Of a stretch of DNA of 64,000 nucleotides, positions 11,371-21,651 are shown piece after piece. Both the position numbers and the translations under genes were made by a program. Source of the DNA: Plectosphaerella cucumerina (Eukaryota > Ascomycota > Sordariomycetes > Glomerellales > Plectosphaerellaceae); the NCBI GenBank assembly GCA_020746995.1, contig JAGPXD010000002.1, positions 4,402,001 through 4,466,000 on the forward strand, given 5' to 3'. How positions within the stretch are numbered: the stretch's first letter is position 1; every line of letters starts with the position of its first letter. A model generated the notes under the pieces. That model was not told where the DNA came from, did not search any database, and saw nothing but the letters and a program-made list of their open reading frames with translations.

Positions 11371-12384
11371 ATGGACCTCCTCTTATCACTCCCCATCGTC
11401 TCGTACTTCCTGGCCCCCTCCGTTACATCATGGTCAACCTCCCTTAACCTCCTCTTCTTCTACATGACATGGACCACTCTCGTTCTCTCCCACAGTCCGC
11501 TGCGCGTCGAGATCGTGGGCACCCTAGCCCTCAGGGTCCTCCTCTGGCTGGTCCCATCGCTCATCTTCCTCCTCTTTGACGGCCTCATCCCCACCATCGC
11601 CGAGTCCCTCAAGCAAGGAGGCGCCTCAGCCCTGCCGCCCACAGCCAACGGCCCCGTCATCCTACGCACCTTCGGTCTGGCCTTGTTCAACCTCGGCCTC
11701 TCCACCGGTGTCCAGGCCGCCATCAGCGTCCTCTGGACCTACGGCACCGGGGACACCCTCTTCAGGGCTTCCACCACACTGCCCTTCCCCTGGCAGGTCA
11801 TTAAGCACATTAGCCTTCTCCTCCTCACCCGCGAGATCCTCACATACTATCTCCACGGCCGCCTGCTCCACGGCACGCGATCCCGTCCCGCCGCTCTTCA
11901 CAAGCGCCACGCCCACAGCCGTCGGGCGCCTCCCTTTTCGCTACTCGTCTTCGCCGACCACCCGCTGCCTTTCCTCCTGCACCGTTTCGTGCCCGCCTTC
12001 CTGCCCGCGGCTATCCTCCGCCCACACCTGTTGACATACTTTGTCTTCATCGGCATCGTCACACTAGAAGAGACCATGGCCATGAGTGGCTACTCGACGG
12101 TACCCGGCATTGTCATGGGCGGTATTGCAAGGCGGACGGCAATCCACTACGCCGCTGGTGGCGACGGCAACTTTGGACCCTGGGGCGTGCTGGACTGGGC
12201 ACATGGCACCTCTGTGGGCAAGGATGTCCTGGAGGATGTGAGGGACGAGGCAGAGAAGCACGCTGTGAAGGAGCGCAGTGAAAAGGCCGCCGTGAGCGGC
12301 TTCTCGGCCGTGCGGGAGGGGATCGAGGGGATCACGAGTGGCAAGGGCAAGGCCAAGGGCCGGAACACCCGAAGGTCGTCTTGA
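11371..12384 (+). CDS. Fatty acid hydroxylase / sterol desaturase superfamily membrane protein
   Basis: A single uninterrupted frame of 337 residues starts at MDLLLSLPIV. It has several hydrophobic segments (about 10-35, 50-70, 97-122, 145-160, 215-235) and a spaced set of histidines typical of the membrane di-iron hydroxylase superfamily: HGRLLH (162-167), LHKRHAHS (176-183), DHPLPFLLHR (196-205), and a distal HYAAGGDGNFGPWGVLDW block (259-276) resembling the NFG...WD..HGT signature. The C-terminus is hydrophilic and Lys/Ala-rich. By family it should act in the ER membrane on a lipid or sterol using O2 and an electron donor. Several histidine spacings are looser than in ERG3 or ERG25, so the substrate, and even catalytic competence, are not certain. 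Confidence 0.8.
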   Translation: MDLLLSLPIVSYFLAPSVTSWSTSLNLLFFYMTWTTLVLSHSPLRVEIVGTLALRVLLWLVPSLIFLLFDGLIPTIAESLKQGGASALPPTANGPVILRTFGLALFNLGLSTGVQAAISVLWTYGTGDTLFRASTTLPFPWQVIKHISLLLLTREILTYYLHGRLLHGTRSRPAALHKRHAHSRRAPPFSLLVFADHPLPFLLHRFVPAFLPAAILRPHLLTYFVFIGIVTLEETMAMSGYSTVPGIVMGGIARRTAIHYAAGGDGNFGPWGVLDWAHGTSVGKDVLEDVRDEAEKHAVKERSEKAAVSGFSAVREGIEGITSGKGKAKGRNTRRSS

Positions 12385-12626
12385 AGGAGTCGACGGGAGA
12401 GAATCAGTGGCACATAGATACCCCAGCTAGTCATGATATGCTTGTATTTCCGTCCGTGAGCACAAGATACAGTCTGTACAGCCGTGACCCCGTGACGCCG
12501 AATATCAAATTCCAATGGCAGACGCATGTAAACATGCCCGCCCTCCCAGAATAGCCCCGCGGAACTCCGGTTTCCCCATGTGTCGCTGCATGATGGCCAG
12601 CACCCTCGTCACCAGTCTTGATCGGC

Positions 12627-13190
12627 TCAGGCTGTGGCGGGCTGCTCGGCCGCGCTGGCCGCCGAAAAATCAGGCTTTCCCTGCGCATGCCGGGCAACAT
12701 ACGCCTTTGCATTCTTCTCAAACTCCTGGCGGTCGTTGCGGAACTCGTCCGCGATGCGCGTCTCGAGCGGGTCGTCGGGCTGCGGCTCGGCCAGCAGCTG
12801 GCGCACCGACTCGAGCACGGCGGCGAGCTTGGTGGCGGGCTTCCAGTTCTCGGGCTTGAGGATGGACAGGCAGATGTTGCCGTTGGCGTCGTTTGTGATG
12901 TTGGGGTGGTAGATGCGGGTGAGGAAGCGGACGCTGGGCGCCTTGAAGGGGTACGTCGTCGGCAGCGTGACGAGCACGGCGAACTTGCCGTCGGCGTAGG
13001 GCGTCGAGGCGGGGCCGGTCATGGTGACGAGCCAGGTGTGGATGTCGGATTCGCTCTTGAGGGCGACGGTGATGCCTGCGGGAGGGGACGAGGTGCACTC
13101 GACGAGCTCCTGCTGTTTGTCAGTCGTCTGCCTGCAAGGTGGGGAGAAGAGGAAGGCGGTTACCTTTGAGATGCGTTTGCTAGACGACAT
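12627..13190 (-). CDS. Ubiquitin-conjugating enzyme E2, UbcH7/UBE2L3-like
   Basis: Two exons: 13190-13164 encodes MSSSKRISK, then a 54-bp intron, then 13109-12627, giving 169 residues. The UBC fold is complete: KRISKEL helix 1, the HPN motif at 77-79 (IYHPNI) and the active-site Cys89 in GNICLSIL. The segment ENWKPATK after the cysteine is characteristic of UBE2L3-type enzymes and longer than in Ubc4/UBE2D. PFKAP (Phe64) in loop 4 supports HECT/RBR contacts. At the two positions that make human UbcH7 poorly reactive with lysine (Pro88 and His119), this protein has Ser91 and Asp122. The C-terminus is a short Ala-rich tail. Expected role: ubiquitin transfer from E1 to E3 in cytosol and nucleus. 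Confidence 0.88.
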   Translation of the reverse strand: MSSSKRISKVTAFLFSPPCRQTTDKQQELVECTSSPPAGITVALKSESDIHTWLVTMTGPASTPYADGKFAVLVTLPTTYPFKAPSVRFLTRIYHPNITNDANGNICLSILKPENWKPATKLAAVLESVRQLLAEPQPDDPLETRIADEFRNDRQEFEKNAKAYVARHAQGKPDFSAASAAEQPATA

Positions 13191-13531
13191 GGCTGTGGGT
13201 TTGGTCGGTGCGTGGTGGGAGAACTTGAAGGGAGTCGAGTTCGGTGTGTGGTGGCACGAGAGGTGTTGGTGTTGCAGACAGAGCTGGAGCTGGAGCTGGA
13301 GCTTTGGCGGGGTAGCATTCTGAGTACAGTATGGACACAGTGTCAGTGGTGGGGCGTTTCCGACCAACGTCACTGGCATCCACCCTTGATGCTGAACTTC
13401 TCCCTTCACAACCTCAACTCTCAACATCAGCAACGACACTGAACCAGAGAATATCCATCAATTCGAGTCTCCGCGCAGTATTAACACTGTACTGAAGCTA
13501 TATAATAACGAAGCATGCCACCAGCGGTCCG
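13191..13531. other. Spacer between two minus-strand genes
   Basis: This 341-bp spacer holds the promoter and leader of the E2 gene and the 3' UTR of the beta-glucosidase gene. It contains the GAGCTG tandem repeat at 13281-13303. No gene is seen. Confidence 0.5.
13281..13303. repeat. GAGCTG hexamer tandem repeat
   Basis: Three perfect GAGCTG units followed by GAGCT, in the upstream region of the E2 gene about 90-115 bp from its ATG. It is a simple microsatellite and may vary between strains. Confidence 0.8.
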
Positions 13532-16221
13532 TCAACACCCTCGCCAGTGAACCGATGACTCGACCCTGAAAGGCCGGCTCAATGGTGTCGCGGCACTGCT
13601 GGTTCCAACCAGAAGCTCAAAATCGCCCTGCTCCATCAGCCACCTATCCGCCGCCTCATCCCATACGCTCGTGGCGTACTTGACATCAATGCTGACATGG
13701 GCGACCCTGACCTCTCCCGCCGGTACAAACACCTTGGCGAACCCCTTGAGCTCCTTCAACGGCCGCAAGACCATCGACTCCGACACGCGCCGCACGTACG
13801 CCTGGCACACCTCGCTTCCGTCCACTGCCGATGTGTTCCTCACATCGACCGACACCTGCATCTGCTCCTCCAGCCCGCTGCTGCCAAAGCTCACCTCAAG
13901 ATGCTCCAGCTCAAACGCCGCATACGAAAGCCCGTGTCCAAACGGCCACTGCACCGCTCGCCTCGTCTTCTCGTAGAACCTGTACCCCACGAAGACGCCC
14001 TCGGTGTAGCGGCACCGGCCCGCCTCGGATCGGAAGCTGAGAAAAGACGGCGTGTCCTCGATGTGCCTGGGCCACGACATGGGGAGCTTCCCCGACGGGC
14101 TCGTATTGCCAAGCAGCACATCGACAATACCGTGACCCGTCTCGTTGCCGCCGTACCACACCTGTAGCGCAGCGGGCACCTCGTCCCAGGGCAGGGAAAC
14201 TGGGGTGCCGGACTGGATCACGACGACGGTGCTTGGGTTGGCGGCGCATACCCGTGATATCAGCTCCCCCTGTCGTCCTGGCAGGGCGTAGCTGGCCCTA
14301 TCTGCGCCCTCGGACTCCCACTCCGGCCCTAGCCCGACGCAAAGGACGACTTGGTCAGACGTCCGGGCCAGCTTCACCGCCTGGTCCAGGTCGACCGACT
14401 CATCGCCGCATTTCGCGCAGCCTATGCGCACGCCACCTGCGCCGAAGACGGGGGCGCCGGCCTTATTCAGGTTCGAAACGGCGGCGCTGCCAAACTCGAC
14501 GCGTAGCCGGTACGACTTGCCCGCCTCGAGGCGTTGGTAGCTGACTTCCTCAACGCTGCCGGAGCCGAAGAAGCTGTCACCTCTCGTCTGCTTGCTGGCG
14601 TTGTCGACAACGAGCTGGTCGTCCAGATATAGCTTCGCCGTCCCGGCCACCGTGAGGCCGAATGCGTACATGTCCGTCTGGTCGACCTCAAAAGCCGCCT
14701 CGATTGTGGCGTAGAGCACATTGTCGGGAGCTGCCGGGTTCGCGTAATCGTAGAGGACGATATTAGTATCGTCGAGATCGAACGAGTCCAGGGGTTGTCG
14801 GTCAGCTCCTCCCGGTGGTGTCCGGTAGATGTCCATCGAAAACCGGCCCCGCTCGCCTGTCTGGGCATTGCGCACCATATTCCCCAGGACGGGCAGCATG
14901 TTGTAGATCTTGCATGCCTCTGCCACTTGGACGTCGTGGCCCAGCTCCATCCTCAAAGCTTCCGGGATCGACACAGCGCGGTACGGCCTCAGCGACGCCG
15001 AACCACCGCCGCAGAAGAAGGGCTTTTGCAAGCTCGGGCCGATGACTGCGATCTGCTGAGGGTCAGTACCCGCAATGGGCTTATGAGCACAGCCCTCTTA
15101 CCGATCTCGTCCTATTCAACGGCAGAACACTCTTCTCATTCTTCAGCAAAACAATGCTCTCCGCTGCCAAAGTCCGCAACGTCCTGCGGTCCTCCTCGGA
15201 GTCCAGGCTGGACTCGGGCCCTCCCTCTGGAATACCCGCACGTGAGCACCGCTCCACCAGCTTCAGCACCGACGCAGCTCTATCGTCAATATCCTCGCCG
15301 CGAATTTTTCCCACGCCAAGAGCCGCTGCGATCCTCTTGCCGCGCCACTCGCTCGGCCCCGGCATCTCGAGGTCCAGGCCGGCATTGAGCGCCTCGGTCG
15401 TCGAGTACGTCCCGAACCAGTCGCTCATGATGCAGCCGTCGTACTGCCACTCCCCACGTACAATGTCGCGAAGGATCTCCCCGTTCTCGCTCATGTGCGC
15501 CCCGTTGACCCTGTTATACGCCGTCATGAGAGCCCAGGGCCTGGCCATGCGTATCGCGATTTGGAACGGCAGAAGGTAGATCTCCCGCAGGGCCCTCGGG
15601 CTGATGAGGCAGTCGACCGCGGTCCTCTCGTGCTCCATGTCGTTGGCGACAAAGTGCTTCGGCGCGGCAGCGATGCCTCCGGCTTGGACGCTGTTGATCA
15701 AGTGGCCGGCCATGATGCCGCTCAGCACCGGGTCTTCCGAGAATGATTCAAAGGCGCGGCCGCCTAAGGGGCTCCTAGTTTCCCAGCGTCAATGCAGGCA
15801 CGTACGAGATGAGGACAAGTGGAAGCCTTACCGATGACTGTTGATCGTCGGGCCGAGCCAGACATGGGCGCTCTTGGCGTGGCATTCTCGCGCAATCAGC
15901 TGGCCTGCCTCTTTCATGAGATTCGTGCTCCAGGTGGCCGCCAGTGCGCTGCCGCAGGGCAGGCAGGCCGCGGGGACGCTGTCGAAAAAATTTGTGCCCC
16001 GGACGCCGTTTGGTCCGTCGGACATGCGCAGCTTGGGGATGCCTAGCCTCTCGACTCCAGCAGTGTGCCAGAAGTCGACCCCTTCAGTGCGTCAGTCGTG
16101 TCCATGGATCTTCTGGAAGGTAGGGGCGAGACGAACCTGATAGAAGACCGATCTTCTCGGTCAGGGTCAGCTCTGATAGCAGCATCTCCGGCCTACGTAT
16201 GGCTGCGCCAGCGTCTCCCAT
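13532..16221 (-). CDS. GH3 beta-glucosidase with PA14 domain
   Basis: Four exons on the complement: 16221-16137, 16081-15832, 15774-15102 and 15055-13532, with introns of 55, 57 and 46 bp, giving about 843 residues. The protein begins MGDAGAAIRRPEM and has no signal peptide, so it is probably intracellular or non-classically exported. Landmarks are the N-terminal barrel (MSDGPNGVRG, LGPTINSHR, KHFVANDMEHER), the nucleophile Asp230 in GCIMSDWFGT, the second GH3 domain starting IAVIGPS, a PA14 lectin-like insertion at about 390-540, and a C-terminal fibronectin-III-like domain. Length and order match fungal PA14-containing beta-glucosidases. It should hydrolyse terminal beta-glucosides such as cellobiose. 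It diverges from the sugar transporter at 16960, suggesting co-regulation. The third intron has a NAGNAG acceptor (CAGCAG), which could add or drop one Gln. Confidence 0.92.
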
Positions 16222-16594
16222 GGCTGCGGTAGGAACTGGGTCTGGCGAGTCTCTGCTCCTTGTAAGAATGAGAGATGTCTCAGAGGTCAAGGGCGGTCGT
16301 CGACGATAAGGCGGGAGACGACGAGGGAAGAAACTAAGATCACTGCCTGGATATGGCTGGGGAAGGCCACCCAAACTCGCCCGAGGACCATGCCGGACAT
16401 CCTTGGACAATCCCTCGCCTCATCACTCGGATGCCCTTGGAATGGAGATTTGCAGCCGGTTCTCTGGGCTTGGAGAGAGGGAAGCCCGGTCTAGCCCACT
16501 TTCGCGGTGTGATGACCCCGGGGCAGCCCCATCAACTGGCCCCGATCGGAGCATATCGAGTCAGGGGATGCCTGCCGACTGGCTGGAGGTGGTG

Positions 16595-16661
16595 CTTGCC
16601 GACGCTCCCCGACTAGCTTGCCCCTATTTTCCCCATCATCGCCTTGCCGACGCTCCCCGAC
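16595..16661. repeat. 19-bp direct repeat in divergent promoter
   Basis: CTTGCCGACGCTCCCCGAC occurs at 16595-16613 and again at 16643-16661, 48 bp start to start (29 bp between copies). Both copies are identical and sit between the divergent beta-glucosidase and transporter genes, consistent with a duplicated factor-binding site. Confidence 0.7.
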
Positions 16662-16857
16662 GCTCACCTTGCGCTACGAGACCCGAACACCCGGGACCTT
16701 TGAGGCCCAGTTCGCAGGGATCTTCGGTCCCCAAGTATGACCTGAATGGATTTTCACAACCCACGGGGAACCTGGGGGTTGCGCAACCCCACCGCCGTCC
16801 CTCCGCATCTACATGCTTTTCTATCGCCGCGGGCCTGGGCCGGAGGGACGTCAAGGG

Positions 16858-16865
16858 TATAAAGG
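16858..16865 (+). promoter_or_regulatory. TATA box of sugar transporter
   Basis: TATAAAGG about 100 bp upstream of the transporter ATG, in an otherwise GC-rich region. Confidence 0.5.
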
Positions 16866-16959
16866 CGTCCTCGCGCCCGCCGACAATGGCCTTCGAGCTC
16901 TCGTAGCTGCCAGACACTGAGCCGACAATCAAAGACCAACCCTCCTCCTGTCCAACGCA

Positions 16960-18716
16960 ATGGCGAAATCGACGGACAACGCGGCCGGCCAGGCTCTCGC
17001 TGAGGTGCTGCCTCAGAACGACAAGGCGTGGTACCGCGTGCCCTACCTTCTGAAGCTCAACCTTCTCCTCATGATCCCCCTTATGTCATCTGCCGTCGCC
17101 GGCTTTGACGGTAAGTCTGCCCCCCCCCCCCCCCCCCCCCCCCTCCTCTCCTCTTTGCAAGCAGGCATGCTGACAGCCCTCCCCCTCAAGGATCCCTCAT
17201 GAACGGTCTCCAGGCCCTCACCTCGTGGAAGGACGACTTTGGCCATCCCACTGGCCACACCCTCGGTTTCGTAAATGCTGCCCAGTCTTTCGGCTCCATC
17301 ATCGCCCTCCCCATCTGCGGCACACTTTCAGACAAAATCGGCCGCAAGAAGACGCTCCTCCTCGGCGGCATCATCATCGTCATCGCCTCCGTCATCCAGG
17401 CAGCGGCCGTGAACTACCCCATGTTCGTCGCCTCCCGCGTCATCGTCGGCATCGGCGCCATCACAATCATCCAGCCAAGCCCCCTGCTCATCTCGGAACT
17501 CTGCTACCCCACCCACCGTGGCATCTACACCGCTCTCTTCTGGACCTTCTACTACTTTGGCGCCATCATCGCCGCCTGGAGCACGTACGGCCTGCAGAAG
17601 AACATGCCCGATAGCGTCTGGGCCTGGAGGGGCCCCTCGGTCTTGCAGGGAGGCTTGCCTGTCATGCAGCTGCTCTTTGTGAGTTGTTCCATCTTCTGCC
17701 CGTGTCCCTGAATGTTGCCTGACGTGTTATGCCTAGTGGTGGAAACTACCCGAGTCGCCGAGGTGGCTCATTGCGAACGACCGCAGCGAGGAAGCCAGAG
17801 CAATCCTTGCAAAGTTCCACACCGGCAACGACGTGCACCACCCCCTCGTCACGTTTGAGATGAACGAGATCACGAGAGCCATGGAAATTGACGACGCCGC
17901 GAAGAACGTCAAGTGGTCTGCCTTGGTCGCGACGCCCGGGAACCGGAGGAGGTTCCTCATCACCTGTCTCCTGGGTTTCTTCTCCCAGTGGGTTGTAAGT
18001 GTCTACCTACCTGAACAATCCCCTTCATGCCATCGGGCTGACAGGCTTCGCAGGGCAACAGCGTTGTATCCTTCTACCTCACCCTTGTCCTCGACTCCGT
18101 CGGCATCAAAAACCCCGACACCCAAACCCTCATCAACGGCCTCCTCCAGCTCTTCAACTTCATTGCCGCCATGATCGCCGCGGGACTGGTCGACCGACTC
18201 GGGAGGCGCACCCTCTACAACTGGTCCGGAATCGGCATGCTCTTCTCCTTCGTGGCCTGGACCATCTGTTCCGCCCGTTTCTCCATCCAGCCATCCGACG
18301 GCCTCGGCATCGCCGTGATCGTCTTCATCTTCGTCTTCTTCTTCCATTACGACATCGCATACACTCCCCTCGTCTTCGCCTATCCCACCGAGATCCTGCA
18401 GTACTCCATCAGGTCCAAGGGCCTCAGTGTCGAGCTCGGCATCGTCTACGGCTCCTTGGTCATCCTGTCCTTCGTGAACCCCATCGCTTTGGACGCCCTC
18501 GGCTGGCGCTGGTACATCCTCTTCTGCTGCATCACTGCCGTGTCGGTAGTGGCAAACTGGATCCTCCTGCCTGAGACCAAGGGCCGCTCGCTCGAGGAGA
18601 TCAGTGAGCTCTTTGACCATGAGGATGTCTCCAACGCCGCGAGAGCATCGGCCAAGCTGGAGACTGGGGTTGAGCACTGCGCCGACGTCAGAGGTGATGA
18701 GAAAGTGGGGCTTTGA
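16960..18716 (+). CDS. MFS sugar transporter (sugar porter family, lactose permease-like)
   Basis: Four exons: 16960-17110, 17191-17678, 17737-17994 and 18054-18716, with introns of 80, 58 and 59 bp, giving 519 residues. Twelve membrane spans are expected. Sugar-porter signatures are present: SDKIGRKK (97-104) between TM2 and TM3, PESPRWL (218-224) after TM6, DRLGRR in the second half, and PETKGRS (472-478) after TM12. The opening YLLKLNLLLMIPLMSS and GFDGSLMNGLQAL resemble fungal lactose permease-like and cellodextrin-type transporters, so beta-linked disaccharides are plausible substrates. It should work at the plasma membrane as a proton symporter. Its divergent partner is a GH3 beta-glucosidase, which fits uptake followed by intracellular hydrolysis. 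Intron 1 contains a 24-C homopolymer. Confidence 0.92.
17120..17143 (+). repeat. Poly-C homopolymer inside intron 1
   Basis: Twenty-four consecutive C bases directly follow the donor GTAAGTCTG in the transporter's first intron. Being intronic, it does not shift frame, but its length may be unstable or mis-assembled. Confidence 0.9.
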
Positions 18717-18880
18717 GGAAACTAGGTATTCGAGAAACCTGTAGGAACATATTCCAAAGCAAGGCAATTCTGATTCAGAGCTTGTTTGCCACTGAGCACT
18801 TGTGCTCACCCCTACGATGGCACATCGTATCTTCTCGCAGTGGCTTCAACTTTCGAGATCAATAAAGTCGTCTAATATCT

Positions 18881-18952
18881 GGGCGATTGGTTTAGTGGTA
18901 TAACGTCTGCTTAGCATGCTGAAGGTCCCGCGTTCGATTCGCGGATTGTCCA
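18881..18952 (+). tRNA. tRNA-Ala (AGC)
   Basis: A 72-nt cloverleaf without introns. The acceptor stem is GGGCGAT paired with ATTGTCC (two G-U pairs), the discriminator is A, and the D-arm is GTTTAGTGGTATAAC. The anticodon loop TTAGCAT gives anticodon AGC (18913-18915), and the T-arm is CCGCG-TTCGATT-CGCGG. The anticodon stem TCTGC/GCTGA has one T-T mismatch. A T5 run at 18953-18957 is a standard RNA polymerase III terminator. It lies between the sugar transporter and the convergent transcription factor gene. Confidence 0.9.
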
Positions 18953-18957
18953 TTTTT
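18953..18957 (+). terminator. RNA polymerase III T-tract terminator
   Basis: TTTTT immediately after the tRNA-Ala discriminator base. Confidence 0.7.
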
Positions 18958-19241
18958 GCCCTTCACGGCTCGAGGAGAGACGGGAAAGCTTTTAATTACA
19001 TTTTTACTCCCGCACTCGAAGCCGAGACATAGCGACCATTGGGTGGACACAGTTCTTAGCCGCTGGGCCTGGTGGTTCAGAAGACGAGGGCGCTGTCGCT
19101 GCTGGGCACAGGCAAAAGGCGAGCTTCAAGGCCCGCAGAGAGCGCCTTCCGCCCTTTCAAACGGCCGCAACTCATGGCTACACTTCCCAGAATTCATTTC
19201 TTGCGCGGAGCTTCATGATTCCGGCCTCCCATCTTCTCCTA

Positions 19242-21293
19242 CTAAGTCTGCATCGGACCCCAAAGTTTCTCCAGAATCGCGTGGCTGGCTCGCAAATTCG
19301 GAGACTCACCCATCCACAATTCCAGAATCTGCATGGCTCTCTTGACAGAAGCCTGCCATCCCCATGGCAGGGCGAAAGAATCGGCCTGAGCGGCAGCGAG
19401 GATGACCAAGGCAGCCCCAAAGGCGCACCGCACAGTGTACCAAGTTCCGTGGTGCCGATGGTGGTAGGTCACGTCGTTGATCAACTCGATGGAAGCCTCG
19501 AGACACGTGTAGGCCAGAGGCTCAACGTCTCTCCTATGATGCTGCAGGGCTGACTGCGGCGAGTGCACCATGAAGTAGACAAACGGCTGGTAGATCCATG
19601 TCCGGCACATGAGGAATCGGCTTCTGACGTGCAGGCCGAGCTCATTCGTGGACTCGGAGAGAAGGTCTCTGATTCGGAGGTCGTCGGGCAGAGTATCCAT
19701 CCTGATGATGTGAGATGTATTGTCGAGCTGATGGCGGGAATCAACATACCATGCTTGCAGCCTCTGATTCAACTCATCCGCATGCCGCTGGTATACAGTG
19801 ATGCTCGCCAGCCAGTCTGCCGGGGCCCGGTCGAAAAGCGTCCAGGCTACTTGCTTACACAGCCTTCGCATTGACGTCTCTGAAAGGTAGAAGAGCCAGC
19901 TCTTGATTTCCCGGGAATGCGTTTCTGGATGAGACTCGATATCCACCTTGGGCTTTGGGAAAGCGTGTGGGAATGCCAGGTCTTCCAATCCGGAGCTCCT
20001 GACGCGCAGTTCATTGGCTAGCTCGCTGCCACGGACCGGTAAGCATTTGGCCCTGGTGCCGAGGCGTCCCGTGGACTCACCATTCTGACTGCATGCACGA
20101 CCAGTACAGCCTCTGGACCAAAGACCTCTCCGAGGCATCTCTGCCGCTGGAGGAAAATGGCCTGGCTTGGATGTGAAGTTTGAGCAGCATGCTTGCTTGG
20201 CTGAAGTGTAGCCATGCAGGTACAGGATGCAGGACAAACATCTCATACACCCCGCAGAAGAAGTGGCATTGAGCGACCAGAAGCGATGGTCCCTGGGTGC
20301 TCAGGGCAGACTTCCCACGCCGCATATGCTGCTCTGCTCTCGTTCTTGTCTCGCTTTTGTCGCAAGGCTCTGGCACGTCACTTGCGGATAAGCCTGCAGG
20401 TGTGTACGGTGCTGAAACCAGACCAAGGGCGCATGTGATACTCTGCATGAAAGTTGTCAGGTACCTGCGATCGGAGCGAGGGCATCAGCACCTACAACAA
20501 GTGCTGAAGCGGCGGTACTTTCGAATCCGCGCGAAGTACAGGTTGTGACCGCGTGCTCGTAGCTTTCTAGATCCAGGATCGGGTTCTTGGCGTGAACATT
20601 CAGAAGGAAAGATTCCACCGGGGTCCTGAGGTCTTGGAGAGGAAGAGAATGTACGCTGGAGGTCGTTTCCGGACTCTCATCTTGACCTACGTCTGCTGCT
20701 GCCGGAGCGCCTTCTACATCGTGCATGAGAGCAAGAGAGCGACCACAGATTCCAAGGTCAAGCGTGCCGAAGATGGGCCACTCCAGCAGCGACTCCACAA
20801 TGGGGTATTTGGAAACATCCGGGAGATGATCCTGCGGAGGAGCAACAGTTTGCCGCTCTGTTCTGGCGAGTCTCGTCAGTGGCGGTGCTTCCGGATGCCA
20901 GCAGGCTGTGCATACCAGGGCAAAACTTACCTAGTAGCCAGCGTCTCGTCAAAGCGCTCTTCCATGCGTCTTTCCAGATTGTCCAGGCGATCTATGATGT
21001 GCAAGCTCGCAGAGTCGTAGCTAGGAACGTTAGGTTAGACCTGATCCTTTGAGCTTGTCGGAGCTCTCATACTTGGAGTAGTCAGTCCTCAGTTCTTCGT
21101 AGACACATGTGGCGCCGACCTTGAGGCAGAATCCGCACACCGGCCTCAGGTTGTCGCACTTGCTCTTGCGTGCACGGCAGACATTGCAGGCCGTGACGGA
21201 ACGTCGTCTGGGGTACGAGCTTTCCGTCCTCTGGCGTTTCCGGGCCGGCGGCTCCGATGGGTCAGGCGCTTCCGTGGGCGGCATACCGTTCAT
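19242..21293 (-). CDS. Zn2Cys6 fungal transcription factor
   Basis: Five exons on the complement: 21293-21073, 21020-20931, 20862-20465, 20393-20081 and 20025-19242, with introns of 52, 68, 71 and 55 bp, giving 601 residues. The binuclear zinc cluster has six cysteines at 36, 39, 46, 53, 56 and 63 with the classical CX2CX6CX6CX2CX6C spacing (ACNVCRARKSKCDN). It is preceded by a basic stretch (PARKRQR, 16-22) and followed by a short predicted coiled coil (HIIDRLDNLERRMEERFDE) for dimerisation. The remainder resembles the fungal transcription factor middle homology region. It is expected to bind CGG half-sites in the nucleus. It lies on the same strand as the downstream GMC oxidoreductase and near the sugar genes, so it is a candidate local regulator (inference from position only). 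Confidence 0.9.
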
Positions 21294-21651
21294 GGCGGCA
21301 TTCCGTCGGATTTAAAGCCCTTTGGTATCGAGCAGAATGATGGCAATGCCCGATCGACTGATGGTCAAGCACGTCGTGGTGAAGAAGAGAACGTTCAAGC
21401 TGGTCGACATCGGAGCCGAGAACCCTGCTAGTGGTCGGGATTTCTGATTACATAACACCCCGATTAGCGGCATCGGGTCGGGAGACCGGTTCCGAAGTCA
21501 GGGAGATTTTCATCCATGATTAGCTATAATGTTTGAGTAAAGGAGCTGTTTCTCTTGTGCTGAAAGTATCTTGAAGGGCATCCTCAGAAGGATGACGTGA
21601 AGGAGACTACCTCCGACGCTCTATCGCATGCAAATCCGAAGTCACGACCAT
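21294..21651. other. Spacer between GMC oxidoreductase and transcription factor
   Basis: This 358-bp spacer holds the promoter of the transcription factor gene and the 3' UTR of the GMC gene (both minus strand). It is AT-richer than its surroundings. No gene is seen. Confidence 0.5.

Larger units (their letters stand above)
16222..16959. promoter_or_regulatory. Bidirectional promoter between beta-glucosidase and sugar transporter
   Basis: These 738 bp separate the two divergent ATGs. Visible elements are TATAAAGG at 16858-16865 (about 100 bp before the transporter ATG), the 19-bp direct repeat at 16595-16613 and 16643-16661, and several matches to the CreA/CRE1 consensus SYGGRG (for example the palindromic CCCCGGGG at 16517-16524 and CTGGAG near 16583). 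These suggest shared carbon-source control, which is an inference. Confidence 0.55.
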
